Shown here: piece after piece, positions 33,216 to 44,367 of the stretch | How the letters are laid out: each line of letters starts with the position of its first letter | How positions within the stretch are numbered: position 1 is the first letter of the stretch | Source: Viola odorata | Lineage: Eukaryota; Streptophyta; Magnoliopsida; Malpighiales; Violaceae | DNA length: 64,000 nucleotides | Assembly (NCBI GenBank): GCA_963691705.1 | Contig: OY829546.1 | Location: forward strand, 33,760,040 to 33,824,039 | Direction of reading: 5' to 3' | Notes under the pieces: generated by a model | Database searches by the model: none | What the model was told of the DNA's origin: nothing | The model's input: only the letters and a program-made list of their open reading frames with translations | Made by a program: the position numbers and the translations under genes

Positions 33216-33608
33216 ACCTTTTGTTGTTTAGATGTTTTACATTTTTGTGGCTGACGGGACCGTCTATATTTTGTACTTCAAACAATATGGGCCTTGACTT
33301 GGCTAATCCACTCTTTTTGGATAGAAGTTTTTTATCTGCTTTTCTTCATAATGCCGTTTGATCACTTGTCCGTACGGGACGTTTGGCGTTAGGTTTCCAC
33401 AGACGCATAGTTTCGCGTTGTATCCCGTTAGCTTTTCGTCAGCTGTATTCAAGTAGCATGTCCATTATATCCTTCGATAGTCTCTCTGAGTGTAAATCAG
33501 TGTTGCTTCCGCATCTGCTGTACTTATATTCCTGCCGTCCCTCGTTGTCAGAGGAGGCTTTACATCTGTCTCAACGTTGTTGTTACAGTATAGTCACCTT
33601 TCCGTCAT
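33216..33608 (+). other. ORF4-B 3' region
   Basis: No coding sequence. T-rich with no clear AATAAA. It leads into the tandem repeats. Confidence 0.4.
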
Positions 33609-33910
33609 CGTTTCACCGGGTATCAACCGCGCGGCTACTAGTTAGGATTTCTTTGTTTCTTTTCGCCAGAGATAGGCTCCAACATCGCTTCGCCGGGTAT
33701 CAACCGCGCGTCTACTAGTTAGGATTTCTTTTGTTTCTTTTCCGCCACAGATAGGCTCCAACATCGCTTCACCGGGTATCAACCGCGCGGCTACTAGTTG
33801 GGATGTCTTTGTTTCCTTTCGCCACAGATAGGCTCCAACATCGCTTCACTAGGTATCAACCGCGCGGCTACTAGTTGGGATGTCTTTGTTTCCTTTCGTC
33901 ACAGATAGGC
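33609..33910 (+). repeat. Four tandem repeats of about 78 bp in element B
   Basis: Units with GGTATCAACCGCGCGGCTAC begin at about 33617, 33695, 33776 and 33852, each followed by a TTTGTTTC-rich stretch and GATAGGCTCCAACATCGCTT. They lie between the convergent 3' ends of ORF4 and pol. Confidence 0.85.
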
Positions 33911-34385
33911 TTTGGGGAGTGCCTCGTCTTAGTGAGCTGTCTGATCAGGACCAGCCATCACAAGGATAGGACTTTTCACCCCCAAGCGTTGTACCTCGTC
34001 TCTATGGGCCGTCTATGTGAGCACGGTTACCACAAGGATAGGATTTTCACTTCCAGGACGGAGTTGGTCTCTCCTTGGGGCGTGCCTCTCCTTATGGGGT
34101 TACCATAAGAATAGGATTTCACTCCCAAGGATTCCGGGGCGTGCCTCATCTTAACGGGCCGTCTATGTGAGCACGGTTGCCGCAAGGATAGGATTTTCAC
34201 TCCGGGGAGCCGTTTGGGGTCGTGCCTCGTCTTAATGGGCCGTCTATGTGAGCACGGTTACCACAAGGATAGGATTTTCACTCCCAAACGCCTTGTTATG
34301 CCAGGACGTGCCTCGTCTTAATGAGCTGTCTGATCAAGACCAGTCATCACAAGGATAGGATTTTCACCCCTGGCATTCTTCGCTA
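33911..34385 (+). repeat. Degenerate repeats with CACAAGGATAGGA boxes in element B
   Basis: About six units of 70-95 bp contain CGTGCCTCGTCTTA, CCGTCTATGTGAGCACGG and CACAAGGATAGGATTTTCAC variants. Related units occur at 48065-48520 in A and, reverse-complemented, near 61960 in D, so the block is an ancestral part of this family. Confidence 0.8.
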
Positions 34386-34461
34386 CCTGCATATTACCAG
34401 TAGCAAACGCACGGTGAATATCTCAATATTCATTTATTAGAATAACTTTGATGTTACCCGA

Positions 34462-35991
34462 TTAGCTCCTGGCGTGGTGTAGCCTCAACCGAGCGATGTT
34501 CCAAGAGTTTTGCAGGGGCGTTCCCTCGAGCGTTTCCAGATGGTATGCTCCTTTTCCCACAATGCGGGTGACACGATACGGTCCATCCCAGTTTGGGCTG
34601 AGCTTTCCCATACGTTGTCCTGCTGCCCGTCTGTCTCTGAGCACTAAATCTCCGATTTTGAGCAATCGCTCCCTCACTTGCCGGTTGTGATATTGTGCCA
34701 TTTTCCTTTTGTAGTGCAGGGTTTTCAGGAGGGTTTCCTCGTGTGTTTCTGGTAGAGTATCGAGGTTAGCTCGTAACCTTTCTTCATTGTTTTCTTCTTT
34801 GAAGTGAGCCACCCGGAGGCTCATCATGCCAATCTCGACTGGTGTGACAGCTTCGGTTCCGAATGCTAACGCGAACGGGGTCTCTCCCGTGCTGGCCTTG
34901 ACGGTCATGCGGTAGGCCCATAGTACATATGGCAATTCGTCTGGCCATTTCTTCTTGGATCCTTCCAAGTTTCTTTTGATGCCACTAAGGATACTGCGGT
35001 TAGTTACTTCCGCCTGGCCGTTGGTTTGGGGATGTGCCACAGAGGAGAATCTTTGCTCTATCTGGAACTCTGCACATTGATCCCTGAAGAACTGGCTCAT
35101 AAATTGTGTCCCGTTGTCGCTAACTAGCACGCGTGGTACTCCAAATCGCATGATGACTTGGTGTTTGAAGAAACGCCAAATTTTTTCGGTGGTAATGGTG
35201 GCTAACGCCTCAGCTTCGGCCCACTTTGTGAAGTAGTCTACCGCTACGACCACGAATTTTAACTGAGATCTAGCCTTTGGAAATGGGCCCAGGATGTCAA
35301 TCCCCCATTTTGCAAACGGGCACGGTGCGACTATTTCTGAAATTGGCACAGCAGGTTTTCGAGGAATCTTAGCATATTCTTGGCATTTCTGACAGGTTCT
35401 CACGAAGTTATGACAGTCTCGTCGAATGGTGGGCCAGTAAAATCCCGACCGAAAGACTTGGGCTGCCAGGGTGTCACTAGCAATGTGCATGCCATATATC
35501 CCTTCATGAATTTCACGTAACACATGTAAGCCTTCTTGCTCCGTTATGCATTTAGCGGCCGGATGGGAGAAACATCTTCGTATTAACTCTCCGTTATAAT
35601 ATGTGCATCGTGCTGCCTGTTTTAGGACTTTCTTCCTCTCTGTATGGTCTCCCGGTAGTTTATCATGTTTCAGATATTCTATTACTGGGATCCTCCAATC
35701 ATTTTCCATTTCTTCCACACAGAGCGATGCCTGCTCTTCCATGAAAGAAGGTGTAGGCAGTTCTCCATAGCGCACGTCACTGGGTACTGAGGCTTCTGGA
35801 TTGGCTGCCATCTTGGCGAGGCTATCGGCCTCTTCATTGTTTTCTCTAGGAATGTGCTCAAAGGTGACCAGGGTGCCTTTTTCCTGTATTTTTGACAGCT
35901 CATGCTTCACTTTGGCTAAGTATTGGGCCATGATGGGTTCTCTGGCCTGGGAGTTCCCCAGAACCTGATCCATTATTAGCTTGGAATCTCC
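34462..35991 (-). pseudogene. Element B pol: aRNase H end and integrase
   Basis: Open from 35973 to a stop at 34462. It starts in the second (archaeal-type) RNase H, with HIPRENNEEADSLAKMA near 35840. The integrase follows: zinc-binding HH/CC motif (IHEGIYGMH, CQKCQEY), core aspartates in WGIDILGPF (about 35300) and VSDNGTQF (about 35110), glutamate in NGQAEVTNRS (about 35010), and end NIARLRLHHARS. This part is intact by itself but is cut off from upstream pol by the TGA at 35992-35994. Confidence 0.85.
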
Positions 35992-36972
35992 TCAGATTTT
36001 TAAACGTGTTCTGTCTTCCTTCTCCCCACCGGGAGTGGTTCCGATAGAGAAACTGTTTCCAATTCTGAGTCCTACCAGCAGCGCTTCGTATTCAGCCGCA
36101 TTGTTGGACAATGGCTGCAGGATTCTGATGGCGTATCGCATCTCCAAGCCGTTTGGTCCAACTAAGAAAACTCCTGCGCCAGCTAATTCTTGATTTTTTG
36201 CTCCATCCACGTGGATGATCCACGTATCTGTATATGTCTCCGGAGACGGTAGGCATGGACTTTCTGCTTCTTCCTCCAATAGATCTGTCTTTATGTCCTT
36301 TGTGAATGTGCACTCAGCTATAAAGTCGGCTAACGCTTGGGCCTTAACGGCTGGTCTAGCTTTGTATTGCAGCCCGTATTGTTCGAGCTGGATAGCCCAA
36401 ATTAGCATTCTTCCTGAAGATTCAGGTTTTCTGAAGATTCTCCTCAACGGCTGGTCCGTGAGTACAATGACGGGGTGGGCTTGGAAGTATCGATCCATCT
36501 TTCTCGTGGCTTGCACTAGAGCGAGTGCTATCTTCTCGATAGGAGCGTATCGCAGTTCGGCATCTTTCAATATGTGACTCACAAAGAATACAGGACGATG
36601 CACGTGCCCTTCACTTCGCACAAGGACGGCGCTGACTACCTCGTCAGCTATTCCCAAATATAGATATAATTCGTCGCCGGGCTCAGGCCTCGTCAGCACT
36701 AAATCTGATGATAGGTAAGCTTTTAGTCCTGCAAACGCTTTCTCACATTCCTCTGTCCATCCGAAAGGAGCCTTGTTGCGGATGACTTTGAAGAAAGGCA
36801 AACATCTCTCGCCTTGCTTAGATATGAATCGCCCCAACGCAATGATGCGCCCGGTTAACTTCTGTATCTCTTTGACAGTTCGCGGGGATATCATATCCTG
36901 GATGGATTTTATCTTTGACGGGTTGGGTTGGATGCCCTTCTGGCTGACCACATAGCCCAGGAATTTTCCCGT
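35992..36972 (-). pseudogene. Element B pol: RT thumb, RNase H and start of second RNase H
   Basis: The open frame between the TAA at 36973 and the TGA at 35992 covers the RT connection (ELTGR-like, GRFI), the gypsy RNase H (YLYLGIADEVVSAVLV, FFVSHILKDAE, VLTDQPLRRI) and the first strand of a second RNase H (IHVDGAKNQELAGAG; NNAAEYEALLVGL). Two RNase H domains in tandem mark the Tat lineage. The stop at 35992 replaces an arginine codon kept in A (CGA to TGA type). Confidence 0.85.
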
Positions 36973-38255
36973 TTAGAATGCGAACATGCACTTCCGCGGG
37001 TTTAACTTCATCTTGTGTTTTCTCATCACATTGAAAACTTCTTGCAAGTCAGCGAGGTGCTCTCTGAAACTCCGACTTTTGATCAGGATGTCGTCTACGT
37101 AGGCCTCTACATTTCTCCCGATTTGATTTTCAAAAACTTTGTTTGCCATTCGCTGAAATGTTGCACCAACATTCTTTAGCCCAAACGGCATTGCAGTATA
37201 GCAGTATGTAGCTCTAGGAGTAATGAAGGCAGTTTTTTCTTCGTCCTCTACGGCCATAGGGATTTGGTGATATCCGGAATTCGCATCTAGGGAGCTTAGA
37301 TAAGCATACCCAGCGGTTTGATCGACTAACTGATCTATTCGCGGAAGGGGATAGCAGTCCTTGGGACATGCATTATTTAGGTCAGTAAAGTCGATGCACA
37401 TGCGCCAGTCCCGTTAGGCTTTGGGACTAAGACAGGATTAGCTAGCCAGGTCGGGTACTGGACTTCTCGAATGAACCCCGCCTCTGTGAGCTTTAGCAAC
37501 TCTTTTTCGATGGCTGCTATCTTTTCCGATGAAAAGGCACGTCGTCTTTGCTGAACAGGCTTGGCGTCAGGACTAACGTTCAGCCGATGTTCCGCAACTT
37601 CCCGAGAGATTCCGGGCATGTTCGCTGGTTTCCACGCAAACTCTCCCTTGCATTTTCTCAACAGCCGGATTAATTGCGCGTTCTCTTCAAGGCTTAGTTT
37701 CTCACTGGCTAAGAGATTCGTTTCACTATCCTTGCCGATAGGGATTGATACCATCTGATCTAGCGGCTGAGTGCGCTTTTCTTCTTTATCATCGAAAGGA
37801 TCGTCTGCCACGCAAACGTAGCGATCACAACTCCTTTGAGTCATAAGTAAGTAGCATTCGGCTGCCAACTTTTGGTCCCCTTTGATTGAGACCACGCCGT
37901 CCCATGAGGGATATTTCATCCGCAGGTGTTTTTGAGATATGGCCACTCCAAAATGATTAAGGAATGGTCGCCCCAAAATGGCGTTATACGGTAACGTTAG
38001 GTCTACAACCAGAAATAGTAGCTCTTCGGAGCGTTTGGATGTGTCTTCTCGGAAGTACACCGGCAGGGATGTTATTCCGTCTACCGGAATTGGTACTCCA
38101 TCGATCCCAATGATAGGCCTCGTGCAAGGCGATAGCTCACCGTCAGGTCGTTTCATCAAGTTGTACGCTTCTAATGAAAATAGATTCACTGCACTCCCGT
38201 TATCGACAAGGGTCCTTCTTACCCCATGACTTCCAATGACGGGCGTCACAACCAT
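36973..38255 (-). pseudogene. Element B pol: protease and reverse transcriptase, frameshifted
   Basis: The protease has the active-site loop LVDNGSAVNLF (about 38195-38227). The ORF from 38255 runs to about 37400, where one base is missing compared with A in the segment that should read NGDWRMC. RT continues in the next frame with CIDFTDLNNACPKD, MPFGLKNVGATFQR and the catalytic YVDD (about 37088-37100), to a TAA at 36973 (CAA to TAA type). A single-base change near 38280 also puts pol out of frame with gag. Confidence 0.85.
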
Positions 38256-40333
38256 CGCGTCATTATGCGGGAAAATGATGCCTTTTTGTCCTCCTCTGAG
38301 AAAGACAATATCATTCTGTCTAAGGCGCTTATCGCCTCGATTTTCATTTGCACGTTCTCCCGTTTGCGCTTTTCTCCGGGGTTAGGCGTTTGCGGCGTAA
38401 TTTCCTCGCAATAGGGTGCTCCTCCTGCAATGATATTTATCATGGGCATTTGGTCGCTATCGATAGCGAGCGCTTCTCTATTTGGCCCGAGGGGAACTGC
38501 GTTAGCCCCTGTAGCGTGCGAGGGCGCTTGCCTCTGCTCAGTTGTATTTCCAGTTGGGTTGTTTCTGGCTTCCTCCCTGGCCTTTGTGGCAAATTCCCCA
38601 AGGTAGCCCTCTTCGACCAATCGCTCTATAGCCGATTTTAACTCTCTGCATACATCCGTTGAGTGCCCCTTGACCTTATGGAATTTGCAGTATGCATTTT
38701 CTCTTCCTCCCATGATTACTCCTGGTTTCACGGGAGCTGGGTAACGGATAGGCAGATTTCTCTGTTGGACTATTGCTAAGATCTCCGCCCTTGGGAGTAT
38801 GAGAGATGGGAGGTCAGGATCGTATATCCGACCCTTTGGCGGGTCCGTTTGCTTCCGAGTGGGGGATCCTCCAGACCTTCCTTTTGAGAAATTGCCTCTC
38901 TGCCGGTTAGAGGTCTTGGTGTTATGTTCTTTCCGCTGCCCAGGATCCTCGGTGGGTTTAGCGTCAGGGGCATTGCTGTTCAAGACGTTAGGGGCCACAT
39001 ATGGGTCCGCCGGCATGCCTCGGATCCATTCTCTATTTTCTTCCTCTTCCATTCTCGCATAGTTATGCGCTTTCAACCTCAATGCATCCAGGGTCGTTGG
39101 GGGGTCCACCGTTAGCGTATCTTTCAGTTTACTATATCGACAATTGCGTTTCAGGGCCTCAATCGCAAAATCGATAGTGACCCCCAGCGTTAGGGACATT
39201 TCAAGATCAAATCGTCCTAAGAAATCGTTCAGCGATTCTTGTGGTTTTCGATGGATATCGAACAGCGCAGCTGCTGACTTTTTGATAGGAATAGCCGTGC
39301 TAAACCGACTTTTGAATTTTTCTTCCAGCTGAGAAAAATTATCGATAGACCCGGCGGGGAGCCCCTCGAACCATAGACGTGCCACTCCTGACAGCGTCAT
39401 TACGAAAATTTGACACAATGCTGCGTCACTGCGCGTTTGGAATTGCACGAAATCCTTCACCTTATTGAGGTGAGAAATGGGATCTTTTGTGCCGTCATAG
39501 GATTCTGCTGGGAGTTTCACATGTCGATGGACTCTGTGGTGCCTGACACGGTAGCTGAACGGATGACCCGCGTTAGCATCGGGGATCCTACGAGGTTGAC
39601 GCGGATGTGGAATTTCAGCGTCGTATCTGGGATTTTGAGGGTCATATTCCTGATGTCTCTTAGGAGAACGACTACGGCTCCTTGGAGTTCGAGCTCGTCG
39701 ACTTCTGCTGCTAGACCTCTCGCTGTATCTAGGAGATGGATCTCTCACTATATCTCCCCGTCGATCATCCCAAGGCTCCCTGTACTCGTCACGCTGGCGG
39801 ACTGCTTCGGGGATAGAGATTCCTCCCTTGTATTGTCCAGAATGGTCGGCAGGTCCGCGCGTGAATGGTGGGACGTTTATGGGAGCCAAGGGGAAAGGTA
39901 AGGAGGACGGGAGCGCCCTAGACTGTTGGGGCGATAAGGGTCGTTCGGTGACAAGGGACGGGGTGAAAATCACTTGGGAGGACACACCAGGTCTTGAGGC
40001 ATGAGGAGTAAATCCAGCAGCCATTTCTGTCAGTTGATCCAGTTGAGCTTGGAGAGCTGCTATTGAATTCACGAAAGGGTTCTCCGCTTCTCCCATCATA
40101 GATCTTCCCGCTTGGGGGGTAGGATGGCCGGTTCCTGCTATATGGGAGAAGGGAGAGCAAATCTGGAATGTAACTTCTTCTGCACTTGACCCAGGAGGAA
40201 GATCTAAGTCTCCTGCAGTAACGTCCTGTCCTGGGGTGGGGGCATCAGAGGTAGCGAAGGGAAACAAGCGTCTGCGGGTGTTGTATGAGATGTTGGAAGT
40301 TCGGGACAACGCCGGATCTGACTCCGAGGCCAT
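38246..40333 (-). CDS. Element B gag, intact 695-residue ORF
   Basis: Starts MASESDPALSRT. It has a Ser/Arg-rich stretch (about residues 200-230, SRSRRARTPRSRSRSPKR), the retrotransposon gag core (about 270-430, KLPAESYDGTKDPISHLNKV and ARLWFEGLP), and a zinc-knuckle-like CKFHKVKGHSTDVC (about 548-562) followed by LVEEGYLGEF, as in Tat and Retand gags. Forms the particle and binds RNA in this family. The final residues read a different frame from A because of a one-base difference near 38280. In A, gag and pol form one frame. Confidence 0.85.
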   Translation of the reverse strand: MASESDPALSRTSNISYNTRRRLFPFATSDAPTPGQDVTAGDLDLPPGSSAEEVTFQICSPFSHIAGTGHPTPQAGRSMMGEAENPFVNSIAALQAQLDQLTEMAAGFTPHASRPGVSSQVIFTPSLVTERPLSPQQSRALPSSLPFPLAPINVPPFTRGPADHSGQYKGGISIPEAVRQRDEYREPWDDRRGDIVRDPSPRYSERSSSRSRRARTPRSRSRSPKRHQEYDPQNPRYDAEIPHPRQPRRIPDANAGHPFSYRVRHHRVHRHVKLPAESYDGTKDPISHLNKVKDFVQFQTRSDAALCQIFVMTLSGVARLWFEGLPAGSIDNFSQLEEKFKSRFSTAIPIKKSAAALFDIHRKPQESLNDFLGRFDLEMSLTLGVTIDFAIEALKRNCRYSKLKDTLTVDPPTTLDALRLKAHNYARMEEEENREWIRGMPADPYVAPNVLNSNAPDAKPTEDPGQRKEHNTKTSNRQRGNFSKGRSGGSPTRKQTDPPKGRIYDPDLPSLILPRAEILAIVQQRNLPIRYPAPVKPGVIMGGRENAYCKFHKVKGHSTDVCRELKSAIERLVEEGYLGEFATKAREEARNNPTGNTTEQRQAPSHATGANAVPLGPNREALAIDSDQMPMINIIAGGAPYCEEITPQTPNPGEKRKRENVQMKIEAISALDRMILSFSEEDKKASFSRIMTRWL

Positions 40334-40396
40334 AATCCTTCTAGCTTCGGGGAGGAGGAGCTTTGTTATTAAGGATGTTCACTTAATAGAACCAAA

Positions 40397-40415
40397 GCTC
40401 TCAACGAAAGCACCA
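40397..40415 (-). promoter_or_regulatory. Primer-binding site of element B
   Basis: In element sense it reads TGGTGCTTTCGTTGAGAGC, three bases inside the 5' LTR. A has the same sequence with one change (56331-56349). It begins TGG, as expected for pairing with a tRNA 3' CCA end. The tRNA was not identified. Confidence 0.75.
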
Positions 40416-40418
40416 ATT

Positions 40419-40988
40419 TGATAATAATTTGTCTTCTGCCGAAGGATGTATGGCGGAGCAGCTCTTCTCGGATCAGTGTGCGCGACGGTCCACAGTACCT
40501 GCAATGCGCCGGAGGGGGTCTCCGGCGGAAACACTCCGATGCTTAAGTCAGTAGGTGTACTGAAATGGGCAGAGTTTTGGCCAGTCAAGTCCGCTTACCT
40601 GCCTCCTTTGTGGGGGAGGTATTTATAGAAGAAAGGGGGCGTTCCTGCCCGAGTAAACGGGTACGGAGCTATCGCTCGCGTTAGGGTCTGTGATTTTCCC
40701 TTATCGTGACACGCTACCTCGACGGTAGGTGTTTAGGTAGATATTGCCGCGGTAGGATAATGGCCTGAGCGTTAATCCTGACGCGTGGTTTCCTCTGGAT
40801 GAGATAACTGTTTGAACCAAGCAGGAGGTCCGTAAAAGGAGCCGGTAAGGCCCCGTTAGCCTCTGTAGCGTTAGCCTTTGGGGAAGGTAGCGATTTTGTC
40901 CCTACCGTGGTGGTGTGAAACAGTAGCTATGCCTCTCCCCACCGGGTGATAGGTGAAAATACCCTTTCTTTTAGGTGGATTGTTATCA
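40419..40988 (-). repeat. Element B 5' LTR
   Basis: 570 bp, TGATAATAATTT...TTGTTATCA. A minus-strand TATA box CTATAAATA lies at 40620-40628, and a hairpin at 40508-40526 about 95 bases downstream of it in the transcript. Confidence 0.95.
40620..40628 (-). promoter_or_regulatory. TATA box for genomic RNA of element B
   Basis: CTATAAATA on the minus strand inside the 5' LTR. The same site in element A is at 56555-56563. It should start the gag-pol RNA. Confidence 0.7.
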
Positions 40989-40993
40989 TTAAC

Positions 40994-41215
40994 GGATTGG
41001 GCAACGATTTCGGTGCCTCCTGGCTGGTGTAGACTTTTAACAGTTGCGGAGTCAGATCTTTCCCCCAATGGACGTTATCCCTGACAGCATTAACTGTCCT
41101 CGATAATACGCGAAAAGGCAGGCACGCTTTCTCACCTCGGCTATATAATGGGGCTCTTCCTCTCTTTCTCTGCTCATCTTTTTTCTTCTTTCTTCTCACT
41201 CTTACTGATATTTCC
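40994..41215 (+). promoter_or_regulatory. ORF2 promoter of element A
   Basis: This is the continuation of A after element B. CTCGGCTATATAATGG contains a TATA box at 41141-41149, 75 bases upstream of the ORF2 ATG. The box and spacing match B (27146). Confidence 0.65.
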
Positions 41216-41764
41216 ATGGCTGACTCCAGTTTTTTATATACTGCTGCCCGTGATTCTCCTCCGACCCCTCCAACTTCTCCCGACTCCGACAATCCTCCAC
41301 TCTCACCTCCCTGGAGGCCTGCCAGACATTCCGCAAAGTGCTGGGGTCGCAAGAGATCGAAGAAAACAAAGAAACAATCTTTTGAATCCTTCTTTACTGA
41401 CTTTGAACCTCACTATCTTTTGCTGCGGCAAAAGGATGAAGCGTCACCATCCGTTCCTTGTCCTTTTCCCAAGGACAGGACTTCTATGCAAGATGCCGCC
41501 CCAGGACTGGTTACCCCGACCCTGGAGGAAAGCTCTCGCGCCGCTTCAAAGGAGGAAACTGCCTTTACGACAGGTTCCGTGACTGGGCTTGGTAAAAGAC
41601 CTTTCAAGATTGACGAGCCCTTTCCTTTCTATAAAAGTGGGTCGCCATCGTCTCTGGAGGATTATGATTACGTCTATGACATACACTGGGCGGACGAAGA
41701 CAGACGATGTCGCACTTATTGTAGATGCCGCTGGCTTTCTCTTTCAATAAATAAGATAGAATAA
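41216..41764 (+). CDS. Antisense ORF2 of element A, extended C-terminus
   Basis: 182 residues from ATG 41216 (MADSSFLYTAARD). It shares with ORF2-B the PPTPPTSPDSD/SPPWRP block, a basic KKTKKQ patch and the acidic end YDIHWADED. At that point B stops, whereas A reads on for about 20 residues, probably through loss of the stop. The middle is diverged. It is the only antisense gene of A that remains open. Function unknown. Confidence 0.6.
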   Translation: MADSSFLYTAARDSPPTPPTSPDSDNPPLSPPWRPARHSAKCWGRKRSKKTKKQSFESFFTDFEPHYLLLRQKDEASPSVPCPFPKDRTSMQDAAPGLVTPTLEESSRAASKEETAFTTGSVTGLGKRPFKIDEPFPFYKSGSPSSLEDYDYVYDIHWADEDRRCRTYCRCRWLSLSINKIE

Positions 41765-42222
41765 AATGAAACAAAATGTCATTTGCCTTTTTCTTTTTGC
41801 TTTTCGTATAATCGCCGCCCTATGGGATAACTGTCGCTGGGTAGCCGATTACCGCTTCATGCGACCATCTTTGCGGGGTTTCTTGTAATTACTGAGTCTT
41901 TCTTTTACAGAATTCGAGGCGAGCGCTTGACTTTAAGTTTCTGTCAGGGTCTTTCTACGTGTCCCGTTTGTCCCGTACGTGTCTTGCTGTGATAGGTTGC
42001 CCTTCTGTCTGACTTTTCCACCGTCTCTTTTAAAAGGAAAAACGCTTCTTCTTTGTACCTTTTTGCTCCTTTTTATACTTCAGAACTCTCTTCATTTTTT
42101 GCTTGCTCCGAGGAAATTCTCTCGTTCGCATCCAGACGACTCGCCTATTAATTTCAATCTTCTCACTCTCAAGGTATTCTGCTCGATCTTGCTTTTGATT
42201 TTCCTTTGCTGCTTTATCTATC
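41765..42222 (+). promoter_or_regulatory. Region between ORF2 and ORF3 in element A
   Basis: AATAAATAAG at about 41747 lies just before it. ACGTGT motifs at 41957 and 41977 and CTTTTAAAAGG at about 42027-42037 (TATA-like, about 190 bases before ORF3) match the spacing in B. No ORF. Confidence 0.5.
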
Positions 42223-44367
42223 ATGCCTCGCACGAGATCTCAATCTAGTTCTTTAGCTACCCCTAGGCCAATTTCTCGATATCCCGAACTTGAAAACACC
42301 CCTAGCATCTTTACTTGCCCTACTGTCTTACGCCTCGAACTGGAAAGCAATAATATTACCTTCCCCTGCGGCTATCTCCCCACTATTCCTTCTGACACTA
42401 TGAGGCTTCATAGCCGGCTCTGGAAAACTCATAGGATTCTTTATTTTAAAATGTTTCAATATGGGTTCCGCCTCCCAGTTCATGACACGCTAGAGCGTGT
42501 GTTGCGCGAGCACGGGCTTAACCCTGCGCAGATCACCCCTTCCTCATGGAGTTGCATCTACGCCTTCCTTCGTGCTTGCGAATTAAAAGATATTCTTGCT
42601 CCCTCTGTCGCTTTACTTCGCAAGTTCTTGACTCTGGTTTTTCGCGAAGGCTTCATTAATATTATTCTAAGATGGGATGATGCTCTAGTGAGGCCTTTTT
42701 GGCAGAAATTTCAAGGATTTGAGGAGAACGTCGAAAACTGAAAGAGCAGTTTCTTCGTTGTCGAATTACCCTCTCGCCTGTGGCGTCCTGACTTCAACCT
42801 GGAGGTGGTTGATTGGGTGAGGCCAGCGCCTCTGTCTAGGGAAGAGTTAGATCAAGCCAACGCTTTACTGGAGATAGAGTCCTCTTTCTAGATCCGAAAC
42901 TTTGCTTTGTACAGACCTTTAACTGAGTGTACCATAGGTGAGCTTTTGAGCTTCGTCGCTGCCTTTCTTGCCCCTTATTTACTAACATAACTTTTCGCAG
43001 GGGAGACTATCGCTCGACCGCTCTCCGAAGGTGACGCTCCTCACAAAGTTGTCGCCCCTGCAATGACTGCTCCCTCTACTTCCGCTGGGGCTCGAGCTGA
43101 TCACCGCATGCCCATAAAGAAAAGAGCTTTAGACGAGATTCTTTCCAGGGAAAGCGGTTCCTCCCTCCGCACTTCCCGCTTCGTGGATAACTGGTTACCT
43201 AGTGGGAAGAAGAGGTCCGGGTCTGGTTTGCCAGTGACTGAGATAAAGATTTTCTCCTACGGAGTCGAGGACATGGAGGACATAGACACGGAACTGAGCC
43301 TCTGCTCGGCTTCCTCAGCTCAACGAAAGAAACTAAGGGAAGCAAGCGAAACTCAAGTGACCAAGATGACTGCTCAATCTCCTCCAAGCGACGCCGCAAA
43401 TACTGTCGCTTCCCAGACTGCCACATCTCCTGACACCACTATGGAAGGTGCCGCTTCACCGGGTGGCACTTCCTCGACTCTGGGGTTGCACGCCCCCAAC
43501 AAGGCTTCTCCTGCCGCGATGATGTCGTGATCCGCTACGGATTCTACTCATGTCATGGAGCCTCCACACTCGCCCAGTGCCTCCACCAGTTCCAAGCGGA
43601 CCTGGTTCTTCTTGCTTTCCCCCGAAGTCCCCTTGTCCGTTGTTCCTTACTTCAATTCGAGACGTTGGGGGCTCAGGCGGTATCTCCGCCCCTTGCTTTG
43701 TTGCCGATCTTTCCCATGACGGGCCTCAAGGGGCCCTTCTCACCGGCTAAATTTGTCGAAATTTGGGACTGACGGGTTCCGTGCCCTGGGTATATCAGAC
43801 CCCTTATCGCAAGATCAGCCCACGGCTATCTTGGCCTGCGAAATGTTTCGCGCCTCAGAGGAGGAGAGTAGGCTACTGCAACTTCCTCCCGAAGTTCAGT
43901 ATGTGCGCGTCATGAATAACTGCCTTGCTGCCTTTCGACAGCTTCATTACTTCATCAAGGCTCATGGTACACAATCTCAAAACTCTGGTGCCCTAGCAAA
44001 GGTAGAGGAGCTGTCGCGACTCCACAAACGCGCTTAGGCCGAACTGCGCGAGTGCCGCGCTGACCTTTCTCGGGAAAGGTCTAAAGGAAAAGCCCAGGTT
44101 GAAGCTTTAGAGGCTGAGTTGGTGGCTGAGAGGAAGAAGAACTCATTCCTTCTTGAGGAGGTATCCTCCCGCGATGCAGACCTGCCGAAAGCTTTCAAGA
44201 AGGTGACCTGGTGGAAGAAGAAGACTGAACAAGCCTTTATCGCCGGGGTGACAGATCAGCACCGCAGCAGGTCCGCTGACCCCGCTGAGGTCGCCAGGTA
44301 TGCCTCCGCGAGGATGAAAGAGATTGATGAGAGCCAAGAGGGTTTCCTCTCCTCCGAAGAGGAGTAG
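42223..44367 (+). pseudogene. Antisense ORF3 of element A, broken
   Basis: Starts MPRTRSQSSS and aligns with ORF3-B over its full length: YGFRLPVH, LNPAQITPSSW, FFVVELPSRLWR, RTSRFVDNWLP, then a C-terminal coiled coil (about 43970-44330). Stops at 42739 (TGA where B has tryptophan), 42888 (TAG) and 43528 (TGA), plus frame changes near 43560-43750 and a TAG at about 44035. The intron (donor GTGAGC near 42939, acceptor near 43000) is still recognisable and phase 1 as in B. Confidence 0.75.

Larger units (their letters stand above)
25584..40988 (-). mobile_element. Element B: Tat-lineage retrotransposon nested in A
   Basis: 15,405 bp, with 570-bp LTRs at both ends and a TTAAC duplication (25579-25583 and 40989-40993). 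Gag-pol is on the minus strand, and ORF1-ORF4 are on the plus strand between pol and the 3' LTR. It has the same layout as A but about half to two-thirds protein identity, so it is a related family rather than a copy of A. LTR difference is about 8 in 570. All four antisense genes are open; gag-pol has two stops and two frame changes. Confidence 0.93.

Noticed and set aside
38226..40160. Several plus-strand ORFs opposite element B gag
   Set aside because: They lie opposite a clear gag ORF, are short, and have no counterparts in element A. Unlike ORF1-ORF4 they overlap coding sequence.
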